A stretch of DNA of 64,000 nt, taken from CAZQYB01 sp964582985 (lineage in GTDB: Bacteria; Planctomycetota; Phycisphaerae; Sedimentisphaerales; Anaerobacaceae). Every line of letters starts with the position of its first letter. Positions within the stretch are counted from its first letter, which is position 1. Below, piece after piece: positions 34,064-41,592 of the stretch. The notes under the pieces are model-generated. The model was given only the letters and a program-made list of their open reading frames with translations. It made no database searches and had not been told where the DNA came from. The stretch lies in NCBI GenBank assembly GCA_964582985.1, contig CAZOUM010000003.1, forward strand, positions 1 to 64,000. Direction: 5' to 3'. A program made the translations under genes and the position numbers.

Positions 34064-36112
34064 CTATCTGATGAGAGTAGTCAATTCCCTCAGTATGTCA
34101 TTGGCAACCCTGATAGTTCTTGCGTTGGCCTGGAAGCCGTTTTGAGCTTGAATCATATTGATAAACTCGGTCGCCACATCGGCGTTGGATTTTTCCAGTG
34201 TCCCGCCATGTACAGAGCCAGCGCCACCGGCCATGGCCTCCGTAGCCACCGCAACGCCGGAGTTGGCCGAGGTGTTGAAGTACCCGCCGCCGGCGCTTTC
34301 CAGAGCTGCCGGGTTCTGGAATAGCGCTATCCATAAGGTAGCAATGTCTCTCTTGATGCCGTTGGAGAACGCGCCGATAAGCGTACCTCTATTATCAACT
34401 GAAACAGAGCTAAGATTGCCTTTTTCATACCCGTCCTGCCCCCTTGCCACCGCGGTCGAGTTACCGGCGAACTGTGTTAAGCCATCCAATTCACCTGCGG
34501 TCCCCATTGATACTGCGATGGTTTGTGGATTTGCGGTATCGAATGTGTATGTAACCACGAATTCGGATGTATCACCTATGGCAGTATTTAAGCCAGAGTA
34601 AGAACCATCACTGGCGTCAAACTCTATACTTCTGATTCGTCGATTGTCGAAAGTTATATCATCTATAATGCCCGTGATTGAGGTAAGTACCATATCCCAG
34701 GTATTGCCAGTATCTGTTCGGACGAACGCACCGGAGAGAACATGTTTGCCACCCTGAGCATCGTAAACTGTAATGCTGACGTTTTTCACTTCCTTTCCGC
34801 CGACAGTCGTCAGTTCGAAATACGTCGGCATCGTCAGTGTGCCGTCGCCGCTCCAGGCCATATCGAAATCGGATCGGCTGTAGCCGCTGGCACTCTCGGT
34901 TATCACTATCTTGCCGGCGGACAAAGACGCCGTCGCAAAGCTGCTGAGAATACCCTCACCCGCTACAGCAACGCCTTTGGTCGTTTCCGCAATCGAAGAG
35001 CCCGCTTGGGTTGGGCCGCCTGTCATGGCGCTGAAATCAAAGCCAATCATACCAACGTCACCTGCGGTATTGCCGAACGTAAATGTCAGACCTGCTGTAC
35101 CTGCATCCAGCTCTGTTCCACCTACCGTTATCTCGTCCGTGCCGACGGTCGACAAAGCGTTTAATGCCGTCTGAATTGTGCCTGTAGATGCGCCAAATGC
35201 AATCTCTCCGGTTGTCTGCCCATTGTAAGACAGGTGAAAGTGACCGCCGGTTGCTACGGCATCAGGAGTCAATGTTTGCACTTCGGAAGTCGCAGTGCCG
35301 CCAGTGGTGCCGTTGAGCTTGTTCAGTATATCAGCCAATGTGGTGGTCGAATCCACACTCTGGGCCAGGGCAACCGTTGGTAGTGTAGTGAGCGAACTCA
35401 GAGCTGCGCCGGCCGTATTATAACCGGTGTAGCTAATCGTACCGGAAGTCAGCGACCCGGTATATTCGACGAGGTCTTCGATTTTTGTGCTTGCGGTAGC
35501 AACCGCGCCACTACCAGTGGTAAAGTTTGTATTCGAGGTTAACTTTTGCGTTTGTGTGGTGGCCAATACTGCGTCAGCACTTAGGTTGCCGGCTACTGTC
35601 ATTTGTGATGTAGCTCTTGGCATGATCGGTACATCGTAAGGGACATGAATATTACTGATGCCGCTGGCCTGGAAACCGTCGCTTACACCCACATCACCAA
35701 TACGCTGAACAAGATAACCATTGGTTGGGTCAACTAAATTCGAGTCTGCGTCAACTGCAAATGCACCTGCACGAGTATAGATATTCCCCTCGCTGCCTTT
35801 CAGTACAAAATAGCCTTCCCCTTCCATCGCCATATCCAGTGGATTGCCTGTATTTACCAGATTGCCTTGAGCCATATTGGGGACTATACCGCCTATTCCA
35901 ACGCCACTGCCCATCTGCTGAGGGTTGGTGCCGCCGATAACAGCCGTCGGCGCCGATGCCTTCTTTATTGTCTCGCTCAGCAGTTCGGCAAAAGTTATTC
36001 TGCTGGCCTTAAAAGCAATAGTGTTGACATTGGCCAGATTGTTACCAGCGACATCCAACATTTGTTGGTGGGCCTGCAACCCTGTGACTCCGGTTGATAA
36101 TGCAAAACTCAT
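34064..36112 (-). CDS. flgE: Flagellar hook protein FlgE with large inserted domains
   Basis: A 682-residue hook protein, much longer than the roughly 400 of enterobacteria. N-terminal LSTGVTGLQAHQQMLDVAGN and NLANVNTIAFKASRITFAEL, then NPLDMAMEGEGYFVLKG, and C-terminal ATEFINMIQAQNGFQANART are FlgE signatures. The extra length is in beta-rich insertions, including a module (nucleotides about 34971-35288) with GGHFHLSYNGQTTGEI and IQTALNALST shared with FliD and FlgL. It is the second gene from the sigma-54 promoter at 36645. Confidence 0.95.
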   Translation of the reverse strand: MSFALSTGVTGLQAHQQMLDVAGNNLANVNTIAFKASRITFAELLSETIKKASAPTAVIGGTNPQQMGSGVGIGGIVPNMAQGNLVNTGNPLDMAMEGEGYFVLKGSEGNIYTRAGAFAVDADSNLVDPTNGYLVQRIGDVGVSDGFQASGISNIHVPYDVPIMPRATSQMTVAGNLSADAVLATTQTQKLTSNTNFTTGSGAVATASTKIEDLVEYTGSLTSGTISYTGYNTAGAALSSLTTLPTVALAQSVDSTTTLADILNKLNGTTGGTATSEVQTLTPDAVATGGHFHLSYNGQTTGEIAFGASTGTIQTALNALSTVGTDEITVGGTELDAGTAGLTFTFGNTAGDVGMIGFDFSAMTGGPTQAGSSIAETTKGVAVAGEGILSSFATASLSAGKIVITESASGYSRSDFDMAWSGDGTLTMPTYFELTTVGGKEVKNVSITVYDAQGGKHVLSGAFVRTDTGNTWDMVLTSITGIIDDITFDNRRIRSIEFDASDGSYSGLNTAIGDTSEFVVTYTFDTANPQTIAVSMGTAGELDGLTQFAGNSTAVARGQDGYEKGNLSSVSVDNRGTLIGAFSNGIKRDIATLWIALFQNPAALESAGGGYFNTSANSGVAVATEAMAGGAGSVHGGTLEKSNADVATEFINMIQAQNGFQANARTIRVANDILRELTTLIR
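34971..35288 (-). other. Shared axial-protein module in FlgE
   Basis: About 105 residues beginning EVQTLTPDAVATGGHFHLSY, followed by IQTALNALST, DEITVGGTELDAG, LTFTFGNTAGDVGMIGFDF and ending IAETTKG. It matches the FliD module best, with the same GDV(E/G)MI and TKG landmarks. Confidence 0.75.
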
Positions 36113-36157
36113 TTCTGTCTCTCCTTAATATTTTATCTTTAGAATCTCAATCTGAAC

Positions 36158-36571
36158 TTAATTTTCTACCAATACCACTGCATCCAGGCCGACGGTGTAT
36201 TCTTCCGCGTCTCCACCATCACCAACTGTTACTCCCAAAAGGCTTTGGCCTGTCTCAAGGTCATTAAAAACCGAATCAACGGTGCCAACTACTTTATCCA
36301 ATACACCGCTCATCTCATCTCTTACATAGAACGTAACATTCTTGCCCAACAACGAATTGGCATAGTTGCGGTTGATAGTGACAAGAACATCCGCAAAGCT
36401 CGAATTCATTGATTCGAGCTGCTGCAGCGATGAGAACTGTGCCAGTTGAGAAGCCATTTCGTTATTATCCATCGGCTCCAGCGGATTCTGGTTTCGCAGT
36501 TGTGTAATCAGCAGTTTCATATAATCCATTTGAATGTCACTTGCTGACGCCATTGATGATACTAAGCTCAT
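36158..36571 (-). CDS. flgD: Flagellar hook cap / scaffold protein FlgD
   Basis: A 137-residue short FlgD. The N-terminal motif MDYMKLLITQLRNQNPLEPM and DNNEMASQLAQFSSLQQLES is highly conserved, and NSLLGKNVTFYV begins the C-terminal domain, of which only the first part remains; enterobacterial FlgD is about 230. Short forms occur in other phyla. First gene of the hook/ring operon, about 64 bases after the predicted sigma-54 start point. Confidence 0.95.
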   Translation of the reverse strand: MSLVSSMASASDIQMDYMKLLITQLRNQNPLEPMDNNEMASQLAQFSSLQQLESMNSSFADVLVTINRNYANSLLGKNVTFYVRDEMSGVLDKVVGTVDSVFNDLETGQSLLGVTVGDGGDAEEYTVGLDAVVLVEN

Positions 36572-36644
36572 AATTCTTCCCTTTTCTCAAAAATTCCTTT
36601 CAACTGCTCAAGTCGCATTGAAACGAGCAGCCGAATCAGCAAAT

Positions 36645-36662
36645 TAGCAACTGCTGTGCCAC
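36645..36662 (-). promoter_or_regulatory. Sigma-54 promoter of the flgD-flgE hook/ring operon
   Basis: The minus strand reads TGGCACAGCAGTTGCT, matching TGGCAC-N5-TTGCW with GG and GC 10 bases apart. The predicted start is about 36635, 64 bases before flgD. All genes to flgL are on the same strand with short gaps, so it may drive the whole hook/ring/junction set. Confidence 0.88.
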
Positions 36663-36864
36663 GCTGAAACAGACGACGTTTTTTTTGGGAGATAACCCCT
36701 TGTCATAACAGAGATTAGGAAAACAAAAAAACACAACAGAACCGGGGACTGGCTATGCTCATATACTCTTTCTCAGGACAAATTCTCCTACCGCCAGAAG
36801 ATTTTACCGGCTCAGCTTAATAGTCGTGCCAGAAGTTCTTGTTGTTCAACGTTCGACCGATTCG

Positions 36865-37028
36865 GTGACATTAGGACGTCCCATAAGAAACGACAGCGGC
36901 TGACTATAAGTTTGGCTTTCCGATTCTACTTTTTAGTTTACTAAAATGCCCGATAATATTAGCGAATATTATCAACACGGCTTTGAGTCCAACGAACCAG
37001 TGACATTATTGGCCCGTCCCATAAAAAA
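36865..37028. repeat. Diverged direct repeat upstream of the regulator gene
   Basis: GTGACATTA, a short variable gap, then CGTCCCATAA plus an A-rich end occurs at 36865-36890 and at 37000-37028, 135 bases apart. Possible activator sites, or remnants of a small tandem duplication. Confidence 0.5.
36952..36973. promoter_or_regulatory. Perfect inverted repeat, candidate operator
   Basis: GATAATATT (36952-36960), spacer AGCG, AATATTATC (36965-36973). A 9-bp perfect palindrome in the divergent region. It could bind a dimeric regulator, for example the Fis-type HTH of the adjacent activator. Not followed by a T-run, so it is not a terminator. Confidence 0.45.
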
Positions 37029-37126
37029 TTAAAGCCGCGTTTGGGCATCTGTCGATTTACTGGGCATCCATAATAAGGAAATATTAAAACAGTGGGGGGA
37101 TAAAGCCTTATGGTTCCGAAACAAGT

Positions 37127-38554
37127 ATGAGTTTACGCAGAATTGTCGCGGTAAGCAGGAATTCGGAAGTTCAACAGTTAGCTCAGCGAGTCGCTCGGGA
37201 ATTATTTGTAGCCGACGACCTGCACGAAGCGCTGGACATAATTGAAACAGTCAAACCCGATTTGGCCATCGTTGAGCAATGCTTTGAGCACACCGGCATC
37301 CGGGAACTTCTCAGTGCGACCGATAAAAATTCAACGAACGTCCCTGTAGTGATAGTCGGTAGCGACAACAGTGACACCGACCCAGCCGCGGAGTTTGTAC
37401 GAATGGGAGCCTATGACTACCTGCAGGGCAGCAAAGATTACAGCCGGCTCGAGCAAATAGTAAGCCGGATAAGAAATAGAGCAAAGACTACCGACACAGA
37501 AAGAAATACAAGTGATTTCTTTGCCCAAGACTATGCCGCCTCCGTGTGCATGGTTGGCCGCAGCAAAGCAATCCTAAGTACTCTCAAAACAATAAAACTT
37601 GTGGCAGCCAGTCGCTGCAACCCCATTTTAATACTCGGCAAAACAGGCACAGGCAAGGAACTCGCGGCCAAGGCAATACACACCCTCAGACATCCGGACG
37701 AACCGTTTGTGGCCGTAAACTGCGCAGCCCTGACTGCGAACCTGCTGGAGAGTGAGCTTTTCGGCCATGTGAAGGGCTCTTTCACGGGTGCTGACCGTGA
37801 AAAAACAGGGCTTTTGGAACTGGCTGGTTGCGGCACGCTCTTCCTCGACGAAATAAGTGAAATGCCAACAGACCTCCAGGCCAAGCTGCTGCGAGTTCTT
37901 CAGGAAAACACATTCCGTAAAGTTGGAGGTGTCAAATGCATTTCCTGCAACGCTACGATAATCGCCTCAAGCAATCGCAACCTCAACAAGGAAATCCAGG
38001 CTAATCGCTTTCGGCATGACCTTTATTACCGCCTAAGTACTTTACCGATAACTATTGCTCCTCTTAGAGCACCCGAACGAAGACAGGACATTCAGCTTTT
38101 AGCTGAATATTTCCTCAAGACATCAACCATATGCCCTGAAAAGGTCGGTAAGATAACCTCCCTGACCAAATTGGCCATTGAAGCTTTGGAGAAACATGAT
38201 TGGCCTGGTAACGTCCGTGAGCTGCGTAACGTTATCGATAGAGCGATACTGCTGGAAACAACAGACAAAATCGGACTAAGCAGCATCGTAATTACACCGA
38301 CCGAATGGAGTGAACCGTCAGAGAACCACATCAAGGATTTTTCGCTGGCAAAAGCCGAACGCGAGCTCATCTGTCGGGCCTTGCAGGAAACAAGCTGGCA
38401 AAAAACTCAAGCTGCTGCCCTTCTTGGAATAAGCAGGGCGACTCTATACGCAAAGGTCGAGGCGTATAACATCCAAAAGGGTGCGTATGCCTCAAAAAAG
38501 GTGCAAAATGAAGCCCCGGCACACCCCTTATCCCAGCCTGCAGCAGTTCCATAA
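37127..38554 (+). CDS. Sigma-54 activator with pseudo-receiver (FleQ/FlrA-like)
   Basis: A 475-residue activator. Residues 1-120 are receiver-like in length and pattern, but the acidic pocket is lost (IVAVSRNSEV) and the phosphoacceptor region reads DLAIVEQCFE, so it is probably not phosphorylated. The AAA+ domain has Walker A GKTGTGKE (about 171), the sigma-54 loop GSFTGA (usually GAFTGA), and CGTLFLDEISEMP. A Fis-type HTH (TQAAALLGISRATLYAKVE) ends the conserved part. By architecture and position it resembles FleQ/FlrA flagellar master regulators. ATG at 37127. Confidence 0.88.
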   Translation: MSLRRIVAVSRNSEVQQLAQRVARELFVADDLHEALDIIETVKPDLAIVEQCFEHTGIRELLSATDKNSTNVPVVIVGSDNSDTDPAAEFVRMGAYDYLQGSKDYSRLEQIVSRIRNRAKTTDTERNTSDFFAQDYAASVCMVGRSKAILSTLKTIKLVAASRCNPILILGKTGTGKELAAKAIHTLRHPDEPFVAVNCAALTANLLESELFGHVKGSFTGADREKTGLLELAGCGTLFLDEISEMPTDLQAKLLRVLQENTFRKVGGVKCISCNATIIASSNRNLNKEIQANRFRHDLYYRLSTLPITIAPLRAPERRQDIQLLAEYFLKTSTICPEKVGKITSLTKLAIEALEKHDWPGNVRELRNVIDRAILLETTDKIGLSSIVITPTEWSEPSENHIKDFSLAKAERELICRALQETSWQKTQAAALLGISRATLYAKVEAYNIQKGAYASKKVQNEAPAHPLSQPAAVP

Positions 38555-38806
38555 AACAAGAATTCGGCCCGCTAATTCTAAACCGCCGCCACCGCTCTTT
38601 TCCGTCCACGGTTGTTTGCTGCCTGCTATCATCTTTGAGTTTGAGCTATTGTGCCTGCGCACCGTAAATTTCTGTCAGAATATCTACACGCTCGTACAGA
38701 ATTCCAACACCAAATCTATGCGCAAAACGCCTGCTACAAACCAAAGAGAGCGATTTTCCTGGCAAGACGGCTATAAATATACTTCGTCGGTCTCTTGTGC
38801 CAAGGT

Positions 38807-38824
38807 CTGGCACAGTTATTGCAA
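38807..38824 (+). promoter_or_regulatory. Sigma-54 promoter of the STN/TPR gene
   Basis: CTGGCACAGTTATTGCAA is a near-perfect -24/-12 promoter with GG (38809-38810) and GC (38821-38822) 10 bases apart. The start would be about 38834, leaving a leader of about 123 bases before the ATG at 38957. Confidence 0.88.
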
Positions 38825-38844
38825 CGTTCTCAGTAGTGGTTGCT

Positions 38845-38877
38845 GTTCCCACTTTGCGGTCTATCGCAAAATGGGGT
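38845..38877. repeat. Dispersed palindromic repeat, family A, copy 2 (in an mRNA leader)
   Basis: CCCACTTTGC (38848-38857), an 8-base loop, GCAAAATGGG (38866-38875); one stem mismatch. It is in inverted orientation relative to copy 1 at 18071-18103 and shares flanking bases (GTTCCCA and GGGG). It would form a hairpin between the sigma-54 start point and the gene. Confidence 0.75.
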
Positions 38878-38956
38878 CCTTGGAAAATGCGCTCTCATAG
38901 TCCTAACAGGCACGTTGCTGCTGGTAAATGCTACACTGAGAGCGAAGCTGGAAGCT

Positions 38957-41575
38957 ATGGCAACAGAGAATCAAAAAGTTGTACCCAAAGAGAATACCTC
39001 CGAGCTGCCATCGGACGATGAGCTGTTCGCAACATCGGACAATGAGCTGTTCGCAACAGAGGTATACGAGCAACCCTCCGACAGTGAAATATTTGTCGGA
39101 GACAAAGATTTTTTCAAGCAACTGACAAAGTCGGACGAGCCTCCTGCGGCTAAACGACCTGCCGCTAAACGACCTGCCGGTACACGACCTACCGGTATAC
39201 GCAGGCTTCTACCAGCACTAATTAAGCAGCGTTTCTCAACCCCTCAGAAAATCCTGATTGTCGGCATTGTCGCGACTGTTGCAGTGTTATCGTATGCTTT
39301 GTTGAAATCTCCCTCAGGACCTGTCGCCCTTCAGCCACCAACGCCCACCGGGAAAATACCACCCGGCTCCGGGCAAGCGCCTTCTCCGAAACCATCAGCC
39401 GAGGATTTCATCAAAGGACGACAGCAGCAGACCCAAGAATTGCAACCAGCGCTTTCGCCAACACTACCACTGTCCTTAAGAGTTGCTGAAACATTTTATC
39501 GAGAGGGGAGTTACGACAAGGCTTTTGCTGCCTACAATCAGCTTCGACAAGCCCTTCCAATGGGTCCGCAAGAGGAATTGCTCAGAGATTTTCTTCAGCT
39601 AAAAATGGCCTTGTGTACGAAAAAAGCTGCTGATTTTGACCAGGCCAATCGCTTACTTCGAACGGTTTCACAAAGCCGCTCCCCTATTGTAAGGACCATA
39701 GCCAATTACCACCTTGGCCTGCTCGAGATGCAGAAAAAACAATATTTCAAAGCGCGAACCAGGGCCTATCAGACGATTGCCTTAATTAACGCAGTGACCG
39801 CGGGTGGAGATTGGGTCGTACCGCTAAGGCGTGATTGTCACTTCCTGGCTGCCGAATCAATAACCAGAAAAGCCCTTTCTCTCTGCGCCGCCGACAAAGA
39901 CATTCCTCCGAATTTATGGGGTGACAGGACAGAGGTCGACCCCTTCACCAGCATAAGTGACGCTGAACTGCGACCCTTCTTGAACTCCGGCTCAGAGCAA
40001 CTAAGTAAAGGGCTGCTCGTCCCCCAGGTTCAAAAGCTCGCTAACCCTGATACGCCGGGGCCCCCTCGCTGGTCCGTTATTTGTCACGGGGCATCAATTG
40101 AAGAACTCCTCACAAGATTCGCTGCCAATGCTGACCTTGATATTCACTGGACATCTGGTCCCAATTCGGCAGGGATTCGAACACGGCCGGTTAGTCTATA
40201 TCTGCCTGCAGCAACGACAGAGCAATTTGCCAAAGTGGCGGCGGGCTGCGTCGGCTTGTCGGCACGTCTCGGCGAAAACGACATCATAAACGTCTCCAAC
40301 CCGGTGGACTACTCATCTTCTTCCGAACACGTATCTTTACTTATTGAAGAAGCTATTTCACTCTGGCAAAGATTCCTGCTTACGTATTACGACGACAAAC
40401 GCATCCCTAACGCTCATTTTGCCCTGGGACTTTTAAAAGCTGAAAAAGGCCAGGTAATCGATGCCATTGCAGAGTACAAGCTGGTTGCTAATCGTTTTTC
40501 GAACACACCTTTGACGCCGTTCGCTTTATTGAACTCGAGCAAACTTAAAACTAATCTGTGTGACTATCTTGGTGCCCGGAAAGATTTGGAGCAGCTCATT
40601 GAGCGAGATCCTGATGCAGAAATTGCTAACCATGCCTGTTTGTACCTCGCTGATGCCACAATGAAATCAGGACGCCAGGCAGAGGCTGCACGGCTCTACC
40701 GAAAAGTTTATAATCTTGGCTTCTCTTTAGAAACACAAGCCAATGCTGCGCTTGGGGCCGGTAGATGCTCCTACAAGACGAAAGATTTTCAATCTGCGGC
40801 AAAATGGCTGACTCGCTACGTCGGTCTTGCCAGGGACCACGTAAGCAAGGACTTGTATTCCGCCTGTCTTCTATTAGGCAAGAGCCACTTGGCCTTAGGA
40901 AGACACCAGCAGGCATGTGACGCGTTTCAATATGCGTTGACAGGGCAGCTTTCGCCGGAAGAGTACGTTGAGGCTGTCTCAGCATTGGTTGGAGCGCATT
41001 CAAAGCTTGGCAATTTCATCGAGGCGCTCGATGTATTAGAAAACGTACAACCCTGGGAGTTATCAGAAAAAGAGTCCATCGAGATGCTTCTGCTGAAAAG
41101 CACAGTTCTTCGGAAAATAGGTCTTATTGATAGAGCCGCTGCCGCACTCCTCAGTAAGGCTGAATATATCTCCGAGCCGCAATTGAGAACCAAAATATTT
41201 TTTGAGCTCGCTAAATGTCATATCGCCGAGGGAAATTTCAGACTTGCGCGTGGTGGATTAGCCGAGATTCTTGTCAACGTCGACCCCGGACCTTTGGCAC
41301 ACGAAATCGCAGTGACATTGGCCGAGGTCTGTTTGAAACTGGGACAAGATTCCCAGGCTCAGTCTGTCTGCCTGCAGATTTTGAATTTAAACCCGTCGGC
41401 ACAAATAAAGCAAGAAGCCTTGAACATCCTGGCCGCAACTTACAACCGCCAGAAGAATTATGATAAGGCGGCATTGGCTCTCTCCGGCCAATGGGATGAC
41501 GCCGAAACGCAAAGCGAGAAAACCATGCTGGATGACGCAGCAGGTGCAGATAAATCACCCACAAGAACCAAATAA
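38957..41575 (+). CDS. Membrane-anchored TPR protein with STN-like domain, flagellar locus
   Basis: An 872-residue protein. The N-terminal 90 residues are charged and cytoplasmic, with a small repeat (DDELFATSDNELFATE). A TM segment (ILIVGIVATVAVLSYALL, about 98-115) is followed by a large extracytoplasmic part. TPR-like repeats start near 185; about 370-450 (SVICHGASIEELLTRFAANA, then ENDIINVSNP) resembles the STN domain found at the start of secretins and TonB receptors; more TPRs fill the rest. I chose the ATG at 38957, after the sigma-54 start point and with GGAAG upstream; a TTG at 38840 is unlikely. A periplasmic scaffold for the rings is inferred. Confidence 0.8.
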   Translation: MATENQKVVPKENTSELPSDDELFATSDNELFATEVYEQPSDSEIFVGDKDFFKQLTKSDEPPAAKRPAAKRPAGTRPTGIRRLLPALIKQRFSTPQKILIVGIVATVAVLSYALLKSPSGPVALQPPTPTGKIPPGSGQAPSPKPSAEDFIKGRQQQTQELQPALSPTLPLSLRVAETFYREGSYDKAFAAYNQLRQALPMGPQEELLRDFLQLKMALCTKKAADFDQANRLLRTVSQSRSPIVRTIANYHLGLLEMQKKQYFKARTRAYQTIALINAVTAGGDWVVPLRRDCHFLAAESITRKALSLCAADKDIPPNLWGDRTEVDPFTSISDAELRPFLNSGSEQLSKGLLVPQVQKLANPDTPGPPRWSVICHGASIEELLTRFAANADLDIHWTSGPNSAGIRTRPVSLYLPAATTEQFAKVAAGCVGLSARLGENDIINVSNPVDYSSSSEHVSLLIEEAISLWQRFLLTYYDDKRIPNAHFALGLLKAEKGQVIDAIAEYKLVANRFSNTPLTPFALLNSSKLKTNLCDYLGARKDLEQLIERDPDAEIANHACLYLADATMKSGRQAEAARLYRKVYNLGFSLETQANAALGAGRCSYKTKDFQSAAKWLTRYVGLARDHVSKDLYSACLLLGKSHLALGRHQQACDAFQYALTGQLSPEEYVEAVSALVGAHSKLGNFIEALDVLENVQPWELSEKESIEMLLLKSTVLRKIGLIDRAAAALLSKAEYISEPQLRTKIFFELAKCHIAEGNFRLARGGLAEILVNVDPGPLAHEIAVTLAEVCLKLGQDSQAQSVCLQILNLNPSAQIKQEALNILAATYNRQKNYDKAALALSGQWDDAETQSEKTMLDDAAGADKSPTRTK

Positions 41576-41592
41576 AGCAGGACACTCGACAG

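Larger units (their letters stand above)
36572..37126. other. Divergent regulatory region between flgD and the sigma-54 activator
   Basis: 555 bases with no gene. It holds a sigma-54 site towards flgD (36645-36662), a perfect AT-rich inverted repeat (36952-36973) and a diverged direct repeat (36865-36890 and 37000-37028). This arrangement looks like an activator-binding region serving both directions. Confidence 0.6.
38555..38956. other. Leader region of the STN/TPR gene
   Basis: About 400 bases without a convincing gene. It holds the sigma-54 promoter (38807-38824) and repeat family A copy 2 (38845-38877), which would lie in the transcribed leader. Confidence 0.55.

Noticed and set aside
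38481..38900. A 139-codon frame between the first activator and the STN/TPR gene
   Set aside because: It overlaps the 3' end of the activator in another frame and runs through the sigma-54 promoter; no recognisable domain.
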